Source of the DNA: CBDHDN01 sp965261585
GTDB lineage: Bacteria > Pseudomonadota > Alphaproteobacteria > UBA6615
Assembly (NCBI GenBank): GCA_965261585.1
Contig: CBDHDN010000055.1
Location: forward strand, 1 to 64,000
DNA length: 64,000 bases
Direction: 5' to 3'
The notes beneath the pieces were generated by a model. That model saw only the letters and a program-made list of their open reading frames with translations, ran no database searches and was not told the origin of the DNA. The stretch's first letter is position 1. Each line of letters starts with the position of its first letter. Positions 19,763-28,662 of this stretch are shown here, in pieces. The position numbers and the translations under genes are program-made.

Positions 19763-20944
19763 CTAACGCTCACCCTCCTCGGCGAGTGCGGCAATCGTGC
19801 GCGCGAGCAGGCGAATCTCGGACCGAATTTCCTGAACGACTTGATTGCGGCCCCCCGGAATATCCTCGACCAGCCGTGCCAGGTAGACGTCGACGTTGCG
19901 GATGTGATTGCGCGTGGCGTCGTCGAATCCCCCTGCATTGACGTTGGCCAAGCGCTCCAGGACCGGCCGCAGCTCGGCCTGACCCTGGGCCAGACGCAGC
20001 ATCAGCTCCTGCTCCGCTTTCATCTGGTCGGTCAGTGACGTCAAGCGCTCGGCCAGCGCCACCAGCGAGGTGTCGGCCTTGCTGCGGTTCTCCTCACCCT
20101 TGGCGATCGTGCGTTGCAGGCTTTCCAGAGAATCCGCCGTCGTCTCCAGCAGCGCTTGGATATAGGCCGGCACGTTGTGATCGCCCTCGGCGATCATCGA
20201 GCCGCTCGACAGGCGCGTGTTGCCGCTCAGCCACTCCTCGAGGTCATTGTAGAACCGGTTCTGCGCTTGGCTCGCCTGCAGGTCGAGGAAGCCGAGCACC
20301 AGCGACCCGGCAAGGCCGAACAGGGACGAGCTGAACGCCGTGCCCATGCCCGCCAGCGGCGCCTCGAGGCCGCTCTTCAGGTCGTTGAAGACACTGTTCG
20401 AGTCGGTGCCCGTGATCTGCAATCCGGCAATGACGTCGGCGACGGCACGCACCGTCTGCAACAGCCCCCAGAACGTGCCCAGCAGACCCAGGAAGATCAG
20501 CAGGCCGACCATGTAGCGCGAGATGTCGCGCGATTCGTCGAGCCGGGCGCTCAGCCCGTCGAGGAGGGAGCGCAGCGAGGTCGTGGACAGGCTGATGCGG
20601 CCCTGCCGCTCGCCCAGCATCGTCGCCATCGGGGCCAGCAGCCGCGGCGACGCCTTCACCGACATGCCTGGCCGCTGGCTGCGGAAGGCTTCGATCCACG
20701 CGACCTCGGCGTTCAGCATCCAGACCTGCCGCAGGATGTAGACGACGCCGATAATGAGGACACCGATGATCGTGCCGTTGAGGGCGGCGTTGGCCCGGAA
20801 GGACTCGAAAAGCGGGCCGCTCAAGGCCCCGGCAACGACCAACGCCGCTACGAGAAAGAACCCCATCCGGGTCAGGTAGCGGTGCGGACTCGTCATGCCC
20901 TGACCCTCTGCCGGACGGTGCGTCGCAGTAACGGCCACGGTCAC
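19763..20944 (-). CDS. MotA/TolQ/ExbB-like proton channel protein
   Basis: 393 aa. Hydrophobic spans at about 27-47, 56-74, 145-163 (YMVGLLIFLGLLGTFWGLL) and 200-222 (MGTAFSSSLFGLAGSLVLGF) give the four-helix MotA-like plan. The GTFWGLLQTV and PLAGMGTAFSSSLFGLAGS segments are the conserved channel helices. From about 260 a hydrophilic, coiled-coil-prone tail runs to the end. The start is uncertain: ATG at 20944 abuts the previous stop, and a Met at 20896 (MTSPHRYL) is an alternative. It is partnered with the MotB-like gene 24 bp downstream. Confidence 0.78.
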   Translation of the reverse strand: MTVAVTATHRPAEGQGMTSPHRYLTRMGFFLVAALVVAGALSGPLFESFRANAALNGTIIGVLIIGVVYILRQVWMLNAEVAWIEAFRSQRPGMSVKASPRLLAPMATMLGERQGRISLSTTSLRSLLDGLSARLDESRDISRYMVGLLIFLGLLGTFWGLLQTVRAVADVIAGLQITGTDSNSVFNDLKSGLEAPLAGMGTAFSSSLFGLAGSLVLGFLDLQASQAQNRFYNDLEEWLSGNTRLSSGSMIAEGDHNVPAYIQALLETTADSLESLQRTIAKGEENRSKADTSLVALAERLTSLTDQMKAEQELMLRLAQGQAELRPVLERLANVNAGGFDDATRNHIRNVDVYLARLVEDIPGGRNQVVQEIRSEIRLLARTIAALAEEGER

Positions 20945-22075
20945 CTAGGGCTGTACGAGGCGGATGTCGACGCGATCAGCAGGGCCGTTGCCGATCTTGT
21001 TACCGAGCGCCCGGACATCCATTCTGGTGCTGCGCACTCCCTTCTCAATCAAGAACGAGCGCACAGCCAGCGCCCGTGACAACGACAACCGGCGGGCCTG
21101 GCTGGAGTTTTCCGACGACCCTGCGGCATAGGCAAGCAGTTGAACTCGCGACTCGGCATCGGCGCCGAGCCGCTCCGCAAGCGTTTCCAACGACGCTGCC
21201 GAGTTGTCAAGCAGCTTCGCCGACTCCGGCTCGAAACCCACCCTCACTTGACCGTCGCTGTCGGGGCCGGTCGGGCCCAGCGACGCTGTCTGCGGCGGCG
21301 GTGCCGGCGGCGTGGCGCTGGGCGCCGGCGCTGCTGCGGCGGCCGCCTGGGGCGCCGCAGGTGGGGCTGGCGCCGCCGGCGCAGCCGGCGCGCTCGGGCG
21401 CGGCGGTGGTGCTGGAGCGGCGGCGGTGCGTGTGCTCGGTGCCGGTGGAGAGGCAGGCTCCGGCGCGGGCAGCGCCGCTACGACGCGCGGCGCCGGCGCG
21501 GCCGGGCGTGATGCGGCGGCGCGTGCGGGCGGCGCCGGCGGCGGCGGTACCGCGGCGGTGGTCGCTAGCGCCGGCGGTGGCGCCGGCAGGCGCCGTGGCG
21601 CGGCAACCGGGGCCGGCGGCAGTGCCAGCGGTGCGGTGCGCACGCGCTCCTGCGGCACCGGCGGCGGTGGCGTTGGCGGCCGCGATGCCGTCCGTCGTGG
21701 CGCCGCCACGGCGGGGTCGACACGCAAGCCCTGGCCCAGTGCCGGCAGGGCCTCCGTATGCAGCCGCGAGACCGGTCCCCGCGCCGGCGGCGGCCGCAGG
21801 CCATGAGTCGCCACCGGCAATGGCCGCGCGAAGGGCGGTCGGGTCGCCGACGGCAGTGGTTGCAGGCGCGGGGCCGGGGCCGACAGCGGCGTCTGAAACT
21901 CGTCCAGGACGCTCAAATCGACCGTCACGTTCGGGTTCGTGTTGATGTAGCCCTGGGCCGCCAGAGCCGTCGGCATCGCCACCGACAACACCGCCGCCGC
22001 CAGCGTTCTGATGGCGAATCGGATCGGCTGCGTCGTCATGCTGCCCGGCAAGCTGGAACGGTCCATGATGCCCAT
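20945..22075 (-). CDS. OmpA family protein, Pro/Ala-rich, exported
   Basis: 376 aa. Probable signal peptide (IRTLAAAVLSVAMPTALAAQG, cleavage about residue 41), a low-complexity Pro/Ala stretch (about 75-275), then a C-terminal OmpA-like domain: VRVGFEPESAKLLDNSAASLETLAERL, VQLLAYAAGSSENSSQARRLSLSRALAVRSFLIEKGV. It is likely periplasmic or outer-membrane-anchored and binds peptidoglycan. It is first in a leftward operon with the MotA-like and MotB-like genes and directly abuts the former, so it is a good candidate partner. MTTQPIRF at 22039 is an alternative start. Family sure, role unknown. Confidence 0.78.
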   Translation of the reverse strand: MGIMDRSSLPGSMTTQPIRFAIRTLAAAVLSVAMPTALAAQGYINTNPNVTVDLSVLDEFQTPLSAPAPRLQPLPSATRPPFARPLPVATHGLRPPPARGPVSRLHTEALPALGQGLRVDPAVAAPRRTASRPPTPPPPVPQERVRTAPLALPPAPVAAPRRLPAPPPALATTAAVPPPPAPPARAAASRPAAPAPRVVAALPAPEPASPPAPSTRTAAAPAPPPRPSAPAAPAAPAPPAAPQAAAAAAPAPSATPPAPPPQTASLGPTGPDSDGQVRVGFEPESAKLLDNSAASLETLAERLGADAESRVQLLAYAAGSSENSSQARRLSLSRALAVRSFLIEKGVRSTRMDVRALGNKIGNGPADRVDIRLVQP

Positions 22076-22149
22076 TCCTCATAGCGTCGTCGGTATCGGG
22101 CGTGGAGCGTTGGCAAGATAACCTACATAAACCTTAAGTAACAACTACC

Positions 22150-22270
22150 TAGTGGTCTGATCCTGACGCTTGGTCCCCAAGCGTCAGGTGAATCAGCCCA
22201 CAGAAACCAACAAGCGGGGTGGTTCGATTCAGCTGACGGATGGGAACCATCCGTCAGCATCGAACCACTG
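22150..22270 (+). repeat. Two-hairpin MITE-like repeat, complete copy 2
   Basis: About 121 bp, nearly identical to 13625-13744. Left tip TAGTGGTCTGAT at 22150; right tip CGAACCACTG, where the final TA reads TG. The hairpins are GACGCTTGG-TC-CCCAAGCGTC and GCTGACGGATGG-GAA-CCATCCGTCAGC; the second is a perfect stem here. It sits between the OmpA-gene promoter side and the suhB stop 27 bp away, so it could stop leftward suhB transcription from entering the divergent region. Confidence 0.8.
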
Positions 22271-22296
22271 CGCTGGCCGAGCGGCGCGGCGTCTCC

Positions 22297-23115
22297 TCAC
22301 GGCGCACCATCGGGCGGTGTCGGGCCGGGATCGGCGGCCCGCAGCATATCCAATAACGGCTGATGCAGGTGAGTATTTCCCGCGACGATGTCGCCTGTCG
22401 CCAGCATGTCGCCGGTGCCGGCCGGGTCCGAGACAAAACCGCCGGCCTCGCGCACGAGCAGGATGCCGGCGGCGATGTCCCAGGAATGGAGCCCGTATTC
22501 CCAAAACGCATCGAAGCGCCCGGCCGCGACATAGGCGAGGTCGAGCGCGGCGGCGCCGAACCGGCGGATGCCGGCGACCCGTCCCATCACCGCCGCCATG
22601 GTCGCCAGATAACGAGGATGGTCGCCGCGGCCGAGGAACGGGATCCCGGTGGCGATCAGCGCCTCGGGCAGGTGTTGGCGCGCCGACACGCGCAGGCGCC
22701 GGTCGTTCAGATAGGCGCCGCCATTGCGGGTCGCCCAGAACAGCTCGTCGTGCAGCGGCTCGTAGATGACCGCCGCGGTGATCTCGCCATGCTCCTCGAG
22801 GGCGACGGAGATGGCGAAGAACGGCAGGCCGTGCAGGAAGTTGGAGGTTCCGTCCAGCGGGTCAACGAGCCAGCGGCTCGCGCCGGACCCGGTCACCGAC
22901 GCGCCGCCTTCCTCGCCCAGGAAACCGGCTTCCGGGCGCGCCCGCATCAGCTCCTCGCGCAGGGTCTTCTCCGCCTTCAAGTCGGCGATGGAGACGAAAT
23001 CGGCGGCGCCCTTCTTCGACACCTGCAGCTGTTCGACCTCGCCGAAATCGCGCGTCAGGCCGCGCCCGGCCTTGCGGACCGCTCGGTCCATGACGTTGAT
23101 GACGGCAGGACGCAT
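22297..23115 (-). CDS. suhB: Inositol-1-monophosphatase (SuhB)
   Basis: 272-aa Mg/Li-sensitive phosphatase fold. Motifs: GFLGEEGG (metal ligand Glu), WLVDPLDGTSNFLHGLPFFAISVAL (motif A, about 82-106) and LHSWDIAAGILLVREAGGFVSD (motif B, about 210). It hydrolyses inositol 1-phosphate; in E. coli SuhB also acts in rRNA antitermination with NusA. Third-from-last position in the leftward tkt-gap-thiE-efp-suhB cluster, with efp ending 46 bp upstream. Confidence 0.94.
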   Translation of the reverse strand: MRPAVINVMDRAVRKAGRGLTRDFGEVEQLQVSKKGAADFVSIADLKAEKTLREELMRARPEAGFLGEEGGASVTGSGASRWLVDPLDGTSNFLHGLPFFAISVALEEHGEITAAVIYEPLHDELFWATRNGGAYLNDRRLRVSARQHLPEALIATGIPFLGRGDHPRYLATMAAVMGRVAGIRRFGAAALDLAYVAAGRFDAFWEYGLHSWDIAAGILLVREAGGFVSDPAGTGDMLATGDIVAGNTHLHQPLLDMLRAADPGPTPPDGAP

Positions 23116-23161
23116 GGCTCAGCGATCGGTGCGGCGAAGATAGACTAGGGTGACGACGAGC

Positions 23162-23731
23162 CTAGTCCTTGGCCCGTTCGACGTAGCTGCCGTCGGCGGT
23201 CGAGACGACGACGCGCGTGCCGGCCTCGAGATAGGGCGGCACCATGATGCGGACGCCGTTTTCCAGGAGCGCCGGCTTGTAGGACGATGAGGCCGTCTGG
23301 CCCCTGACCACGGCGTCGGCCTCGGTGATGGCCAGAACCACCTTTTCCGGCAGTGCGACGCCGATCGGGCTGTCCTCGTAGGACTCGACGCTGACGACCA
23401 TGCCTTCCTGCAGAAACGGCACTTGGTCTTCGCCGATCATATTGCCGCTCAGGGAGATCTGCTCGAACGTCTCCTGGTTCATGAACGCGAAGTCCTCGCC
23501 GTCGGCGTAGAGATACTGATATTCCCGCTGGTCCAGGCGCACCCGCTCGACGCTTTCCGACGACCGGAAGCGTTCGTTCAGCTTGGACCCGTCGCGGACC
23601 TCCTTCAGCTCGACCTGCAGGAAGGCGCCGCCCTTGCCGGGCTTGACGTGCTGGATCTTGACGGCGCGCCACAGGCGGCCCTGATGCTCGATGACGTTGC
23701 CGGGGCGGATCTCGTTGCCGTCGATCTTCAT
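23162..23731 (-). CDS. efp: Translation elongation factor P
   Basis: 189 aa, three KOW/OB-like beta-barrel domains. It rescues ribosomes stalled at polyproline. The N-terminal barrel has KPGKGGAFLQVELK with the Lys that is modified in many bacteria; the C-terminal part ends with SSYKPALLENGVRIMVPPYLEAGTRVVVSTADGSYVERA. The start ATG at 23731 (MKIDGNEIRPGNVIEHQG) is canonical; the frame is open 23 codons upstream without similarity. No efp-modifying gene is seen in the window. Confidence 0.97.
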   Translation of the reverse strand: MKIDGNEIRPGNVIEHQGRLWRAVKIQHVKPGKGGAFLQVELKEVRDGSKLNERFRSSESVERVRLDQREYQYLYADGEDFAFMNQETFEQISLSGNMIGEDQVPFLQEGMVVSVESYEDSPIGVALPEKVVLAITEADAVVRGQTASSSYKPALLENGVRIMVPPYLEAGTRVVVSTADGSYVERAKD

Positions 23732-23806
23732 GGTCTGGCGCTGATATAGCGGGCGATGGCTGGCGGCGCGGAAGCTACCAACTTGGCCGCGGCGTGGCAA
23801 TCTTCG

Positions 23807-24454
23807 TCAGCCGTGGTTCGATGTTTCGTCCAGGATGCGGTTGAATGCGCTGACCGCCGCGGCCGGACCCTCGGGATCGTCCCATATGGCGGCGGAGACC
23901 GCCAGGAAGTCGGCGCCGGCGGCGACCAGGGGGCCACAGTTGTCGGGCGTGATGCCACCGATGGCGGCGCACGGCACCTCCATCAGGGCCGACCACCAGG
24001 CCAGCAGGTCCGTCGTTGCCCGCGTCTTCGGGACCTTGGTCCGGGTCGGAAAAAAGGCGCCGAACGCGACATAGTCGGCGCCCTGCTCGGCGGCCAGCAT
24101 GGCCAGGTGGCGTGAGGCATGGCAGGTCACGCCGACGATCGCGTCGGCGCCGACAAGGCGGCGCGCCTCGGCGTGGGATGCGTCCTCCTGACCGACATGG
24201 ACGCCGTCGCAGCCGAGCTCGGCCGCGAGGTCCGGGCGGTCGTTCAGAACAAACGCGGTGTCGTGCTGCCGGGCGATCGGCTGCAGCGCCGTTGTTGCCT
24301 CGCGAATGACATCGTCGGCGGTGTCCTTCAGGCGCAGCTGCACGCAGGCAACGTCGCCGGCGTCGAGCGCCGCCCGCAAGGCGGGCGAGAACGCCACCGG
24401 GTCAAGCCGCGGCGGCGTGATCAGGTAAAGCCGGCAGCGCGCGGCGGCCGTCAA
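23807..24454 (-). CDS. thiE: Thiamine-phosphate synthase
   Basis: 215-aa TIM barrel that joins HMP-PP and thiazole phosphate to give thiamine phosphate. Family residues: LYLITPP, VQLRLKDTAD, VLNDRPDLAAELGCDGVHVGQED, GVTCHASRHLAMLAAEQGADYVAFGAFFPTRTK, IGGITPDNCGPLVAAGADFLAV. Start chosen as TTG at 24454: it gives the usual length, has GGGGCAAGG upstream, and overlaps the stop of a 21-codon ORF as TTGA. An ATG at 24643 would overlap the previous gene by 130 bp. No TPP riboswitch is seen, which fits its position inside an operon. Confidence 0.9.
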   Translation of the reverse strand: MTAAARCRLYLITPPRLDPVAFSPALRAALDAGDVACVQLRLKDTADDVIREATTALQPIARQHDTAFVLNDRPDLAAELGCDGVHVGQEDASHAEARRLVGADAIVGVTCHASRHLAMLAAEQGADYVAFGAFFPTRTKVPKTRATTDLLAWWSALMEVPCAAIGGITPDNCGPLVAAGADFLAVSAAIWDDPEGPAAAVSAFNRILDETSNHG

Positions 24455-24516
24455 GCCTTGCCCCGGCAAATCTGGACGATCGTGTCGAGCTTGCGGACAC
24501 GCTGGGTCACACTCAT
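24451..24516 (-). CDS. Possible 21-aa coupling ORF before thiE
   Basis: ATG at 24516 overlaps the stop of the upstream conserved gene as ATGA, and its TGA overlaps the thiE TTG start as TTGA. The peptide is MSVTQRVRKLDTIVQICRGKA. It may be a real short peptide, a translational coupler that carries ribosomes to thiE, or the remnant of a frameshifted thiE N-terminus. No family is recognised. Confidence 0.35.
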   Translation of the reverse strand: MSVTQRVRKLDTIVQICRGKA

Positions 24517-25067
24517 CGCCTGGTTCCAACGGCTGGCCGGGACTTCGCCGCAGGCTTAGCGGACGCCCTGGACCTTTGCAATGCCGTGGTGGGACCCGTT
24601 TCGCCGAGCCAGGCACGGCATGCGGCCGCCGCGTCAGCGACATCCAGAAGGTCGAGGCACGGCGCGATCGCTGCCTTGGTCAGCTGCGCCCCGTACTGCC
24701 GGGCGATGGCCGCTACCTTGGCGCGCACGCCGGGCGGCGCGGCGAGCGCCACGGCGGCGACGCCGGCCCGCAGCGCGGCCAGGGCGTGGCTGGGCTCGGC
24801 GCCGCAGTCGAGCACCGCCGAAACCTGGGCCGCCGGCGCTTCGGCATGGGCCAGCGCGACGACCTCGCGGAACCAGCCGGGGCCGGCATAGCCGGCGGCA
24901 TCGGGCGCGCTGTGGAGCGTCACCGGGACACCAAGCGCCGCCGCCGCCGAGATGGCGGCGCGGGCGTGCGCCAGATTGTGAATGATGATGGGGCCGGGCG
25001 GCCGCCGCTGCCGGCCGCGCCGCGCTCCACCGCGTGGGCGAGGCTTGCCGCTAGTCGAGCTTGCCAA
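24513..25067 (-). CDS. Conserved hypothetical protein between gap and thiE
   Basis: Up to 184 aa. The conserved-looking core is PIIIHNLAHARAAISAAAALGVPVTLHSAPDAAGYAGPGWFREVV, then VSAVLDCGAEPSHALAALRAGVAAVALAAPPGVRAKVAAIARQYGAQL. It looks like a small alpha/beta protein, but I cannot assign a function. The shown start is a TTG inside the gap 3' end; the true start is uncertain and may be nearer 25000, since residues 1-24 are Arg/Gly/Pro-rich. It occupies the place where pgk and fba often lie after gap in alphaproteobacteria. Confidence 0.6.
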   Translation of the reverse strand: MASSTSGKPRPRGGARRGRQRRPPGPIIIHNLAHARAAISAAAALGVPVTLHSAPDAAGYAGPGWFREVVALAHAEAPAAQVSAVLDCGAEPSHALAALRAGVAAVALAAPPGVRAKVAAIARQYGAQLTKAAIAPCLDLLDVADAAAACRAWLGETGPTTALQRSRASAKPAAKSRPAVGTRR

Positions 25068-26061
25068 GGGCGACCGCCGTGTCGCTCATGCGCGACGAGA
25101 AGCCCCATTCGTTGTCGTACCAGCTCAACACCCGGACCATCTTGGCGTCGATCACCTGGGTCTCGCCCAGATCGAAGATCGAGCTGGCCGGGTTGTGGTT
25201 GAAGTCGACGGAAACCAGCGGCTCATTGTTTGTCGTCAGAATACCGCGCAGGCGGCCCTTGGCCGCGGCCTTGGCAACGCTGTCGTTAATCTCGTCGGCG
25301 GTGGTCTTGCGTTTGGCTTCGAACACCAGGTCGACCATCGAGACGTTGGGCGTCGGCACACGCACCGCCGTGCCGTCGAGCTTGCCGGCGAGCTCCGGCA
25401 GCACCAGGCCGACGGCGCGCGCCGCGCCGGTCGTCGTCGGGATCATGGCGGTGGCCGCGCCGCGTGCCCGGTGCAGGTCCTTGTGCAGTGTGTCGACGAC
25501 GGCTTGATCGCCGGTGTAGCTGTGGATCGTCGTCATGAAGCCGTGCTGGATGCCGACCGCCTGGTTGAGGACCGCCGCCACCGGGGCGAGGCAGTTCGTC
25601 GTGCACGATGCGTTCGATACGACGGTGTGCTTCTTGCGCAGCTTGTCCTCATTGACGCCATAGACGACCGTCAAATCGGCGCCCGAGGCCGGGGCCGAGA
25701 TGAGCACCCGCTTGGCGCCGGCGTCGAGGTGCTTGGCGGCGGCGTCGCGGCTGGCGAACAGGCCGGTGCACTCCATCACGACGTCGATCCCAAGCTCCTG
25801 CCACGGCAGCTTGGCCGGGTCGCGCTCGGCAAGCACCGTGATCCTGCCCTGGCCGAGGTCGAGCCAATCCTTGCCGGACTTCACCTTGCCCGGGAACGGG
25901 CCGTGCACTGAATCCCACTTCAAGAGATGGGCATTGGCTTTCGCCGTGCCGAGGTCGTTGACCGCGACGAACGTGAGGTCCTTGCGGCCCCGCTCGGCGG
26001 CGGCCCGCAAGACCAGCCGGCCAATGCGGCCGAAACCGTTGATTGCCACCCGTACTGCCAT
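25051..26061 (-). CDS. gap: Glyceraldehyde-3-phosphate dehydrogenase
   Basis: 336 aa, NAD(P)-dependent glycolytic/gluconeogenic enzyme. N-terminus VAINGFGRIGRLVLRA (Rossmann fold), VSNASCTTNCLAPV with catalytic Cys (about 153), HSYTGDQAVVDT with catalytic His (about 180), and the C-terminal SWYDNEWGFSSRM. The ATG at 26061 is fixed by homology; the open frame upstream runs antisense into tkt and is ignored. About 150 bp separates it from the tkt stop. Confidence 0.97.
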   Translation of the reverse strand: MAVRVAINGFGRIGRLVLRAAAERGRKDLTFVAVNDLGTAKANAHLLKWDSVHGPFPGKVKSGKDWLDLGQGRITVLAERDPAKLPWQELGIDVVMECTGLFASRDAAAKHLDAGAKRVLISAPASGADLTVVYGVNEDKLRKKHTVVSNASCTTNCLAPVAAVLNQAVGIQHGFMTTIHSYTGDQAVVDTLHKDLHRARGAATAMIPTTTGAARAVGLVLPELAGKLDGTAVRVPTPNVSMVDLVFEAKRKTTADEINDSVAKAAAKGRLRGILTTNNEPLVSVDFNHNPASSIFDLGETQVIDAKMVRVLSWYDNEWGFSSRMSDTAVALGKLD

Positions 26062-26209
26062 AGCTCTCCTCCAGGTGTGGGCGTGGGCCAGCTTTGCTGG
26101 CTGAAACTGCCGATGAAACGCGCGGTGGAACTTTCGCGCCGTCTTTAGGGCAGATCGGCGCGGACTGTCGACATGTTTGCAGCCGCCGAGGCGCGTTCGC
26201 TCGATTTTC

Positions 26210-28213
26210 TCAGCGAACGCGCGCGCGGACGGCCGCGGCCACCGCGTCGGCGGTGATGTTGAAGTGCGCGTAGAGGGCCTCGGCCGGGGCCGAGGCGCCG
26301 AAGCCCGCCATGCCGATGACCGCGGCTTCGTCGTCGACATAGCGGGTCCAGCCGAACGGCACGCCGGCTTCCACCGCGACGCGCGGTGCCGTTCCCAGGA
26401 CGCGCGCGCGATAGCGCGGGTCCTGGCGCTCGAACAGGTGCCAGCACGGCATCGACACGACAGCCGTCGGCAGGCCGTCACCCTGCAGCGCGTCGCGCGC
26501 GGCCAGCGCCACGGCGACCTCGGATCCCGTGGCCAGGGTCGTCGCCGCCCGGTCGCCGTCGGCGTCGGCCAGGACATAGGCACCGCGCGCGCACAGGTTC
26601 TCGTCGCCGGGCGCGGCGCGGACCGTTGGCAGGCCCTGCCGCGTCAGCACGATCACCGACGGCGTCGCCGTCGACAGCAATGCCTGCTGCCAGCACTCGG
26701 CGGTTTCGATGGCATCGGCCGGGCGGAACACGTTGAGGTTCGGGATGGCACGCAGGGCGGCCAACTGCTCCACGGCCTGATGGGTCGGCCCGTCCTCTCC
26801 CAGGCCTATGGAATCGTGGGTCATGACATAGACGACCCGAATGCCCATCAACGCGGCCAGGCGGATGGCCGGCCGGCAATAGTCGGTAAAGGTCAGGAAG
26901 CTGCCGCCATAGGGTATCAGGCCGCCGTGCAACGCGAGCCCGTTCATCGCCGCCGCCATGCCATGCTCGCGCACACCGTAGTGCACGTAGCGGCCGGCGA
27001 AATCGTCCGGGGTGATCGGCGCCGTCGCCGCTGTTTTCGTGTTGTTGGAGCCGGTCAAATCGGCCGAGCCGCCGATCAGCTCGGGCACCGCGTCGGTCAG
27101 GACCTCGAGCACCTCCTGGCTGCATTTGCGCGTGGCCCAGGTCGGCCGCGCCTCGGCGAAGCGCAGCTTCAGCTTGGTGACAGTGCCGTCGAGGCCGGCC
27201 GGCAGCCGTCCCGCCAAGGCGTGCTCGAACGCGTCGCGCTCGCTCTCGGCCCGCGCATCCAGGCGGCGCCGCCAGTCGGCCCGCGCCGCCGCGCCGCGCC
27301 GGCCGACCGCGCGCCAGGCCTCGAGGATCGGCGCCGGCACTTCGAACGGCGGGTACGGCCAGCCGAGCGCAGCGCGCACCGCGGCGATCTCGTCGGCACC
27401 GAGCGGCGCCCCGTGCGCGCCCGCCGTGCCCTGCTTGTTCGGGGCGCCGAAGCCGATCACCGTGCGACAGGCGATCAGGCTGGGCCGGGCGGCCGTGCGC
27501 GCGCGCTCGATGGCGCCGTCGATGGCCGCCGGGTCATGACCGTCGATGGCCTCGGCCGACCAGCCGCAGGCGCGGAAGCGGGCGAGCTGATCGTCCGAGA
27601 CCGACAGCGCCGTGGGCCCGTCGATCGAAATGCCGTTGTCGTCGAACAGCACGACCAGCTTGGCCAGGCGCAGGTGACCGGCCAGCGAGATCGCCTCGTG
27701 GCTGATGCCCTCCATGAGGCAGCCGTCGCCGGCGAAGACGTAGGTATGGTGATCGACCAGGTCGTCGCCGTGGCGTGCCGCCAACAGGCGCTCGGCCAGC
27801 GCCATGCCGACGGCGTTCGTCAGTCCCTGGCCCAGTGGCCCGGTCGTCGTCTCGATGCCAAGTGCGACGTCGTGCTCGGGGTGGCCCGGCGTCTTGCTGC
27901 CGAGCTGGCGAAAGCGGCGCAGCTCGGCCAGGGTCATGCCGGTATAGCCGGTGAGATAGGAAAGCGCATAGAGCAGCATCGAGCCGTGCCCGTTGGACAG
28001 CACGAAGCGGTCGCGGTCCGGCCAGTCCGGCACGCCAGGGTCGAACGTAAGGTGGCGCGAGAACAGCACCGTCGCGATGTCGGCCATGCCCATCGGGGCG
28101 CCGGGGTGGCCGGAGTTCGCCTGTTCGACCGCGTCCATGGCCAGCGCCCGGATGGCGTTGGCCATGTCGGCGTGGCTGACAGGGACATCGGATGTGGCGG
28201 CGGATGTCGTCAT
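26210..28213 (-). CDS. tkt: Transketolase
   Basis: 667-aa thiamine-diphosphate enzyme of the pentose phosphate pathway. Motifs: NSGHPGAPMGMAD (about 34), SNGHGSMLLYALSYLTGY (about 70), FAGDGCLMEGISHEA (TPP/Mg motif, about 155), GFGAPNKQGTAGAHGAPLG, REHGMAAAMNGLALHGG (catalytic Glu), and THDSIGLGEDGPTHQ (about 475). The start ATG at 28213 is preceded by divergent sequence toward the zapA operon. First gene of the leftward cluster. Confidence 0.97.
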   Translation of the reverse strand: MTTSAATSDVPVSHADMANAIRALAMDAVEQANSGHPGAPMGMADIATVLFSRHLTFDPGVPDWPDRDRFVLSNGHGSMLLYALSYLTGYTGMTLAELRRFRQLGSKTPGHPEHDVALGIETTTGPLGQGLTNAVGMALAERLLAARHGDDLVDHHTYVFAGDGCLMEGISHEAISLAGHLRLAKLVVLFDDNGISIDGPTALSVSDDQLARFRACGWSAEAIDGHDPAAIDGAIERARTAARPSLIACRTVIGFGAPNKQGTAGAHGAPLGADEIAAVRAALGWPYPPFEVPAPILEAWRAVGRRGAAARADWRRRLDARAESERDAFEHALAGRLPAGLDGTVTKLKLRFAEARPTWATRKCSQEVLEVLTDAVPELIGGSADLTGSNNTKTAATAPITPDDFAGRYVHYGVREHGMAAAMNGLALHGGLIPYGGSFLTFTDYCRPAIRLAALMGIRVVYVMTHDSIGLGEDGPTHQAVEQLAALRAIPNLNVFRPADAIETAECWQQALLSTATPSVIVLTRQGLPTVRAAPGDENLCARGAYVLADADGDRAATTLATGSEVAVALAARDALQGDGLPTAVVSMPCWHLFERQDPRYRARVLGTAPRVAVEAGVPFGWTRYVDDEAAVIGMAGFGASAPAEALYAHFNITADAVAAAVRARVR

Positions 28214-28443
28214 GAGCTTGCGGATGTGGCTTACGGATGCTGGTGTTCTGGGTTCCGGCGGTGCGCTGTGCAACCCACCGGCGACGCCGCGGCAACCCAC
28301 CATGCCGGTCCGCCGGGGGGCCGTCAACGGGCGCGTCGGACCTTGATCGGGTGCGTTTTGTTGACCACGGGTTTGGGCCGGACGTACGATGCCGTCGATT
28401 TCCGAATCGCCCGCCCGCGCCGCAGTAACCAGGGGCAACGCCC

Positions 28444-28662
28444 GTGTCGCAGTTGCAACTCGCAGCTCAACAGGTCGACGAGGCCCTGGACCGGCTTGAA
28501 TCGGTCCTGCAACAGCGCACGGCGCTGGGGCTGGACGTGCATCTGCAGCAAGAGCTCGCGACACTGCAGGCCGACAACGAGGCCCTGCGCGAGACCGCGG
28601 CAAATGCGCTGACGCGTCTTGATTCCGCGATCGACCGGCTACGCAAGGTGTTGGGGGACTGA
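28444..28662 (+). CDS. Small coiled-coil protein upstream of zapA
   Basis: 72-aa, almost entirely helical: SQLQLAAQQVDEALDRLESVLQQR, then LQQELATLQADNEALRETAANALTRLDSAIDRLRKVLGD. Start is GTG at 28444. It resembles the DUF4164-type small proteins found before zapA in alphaproteobacteria. Its stop directly abuts the zapA start (28662/28663). A role near cell division is suggested only by position. Confidence 0.72.
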   Translation: MSQLQLAAQQVDEALDRLESVLQQRTALGLDVHLQQELATLQADNEALRETAANALTRLDSAIDRLRKVLGD

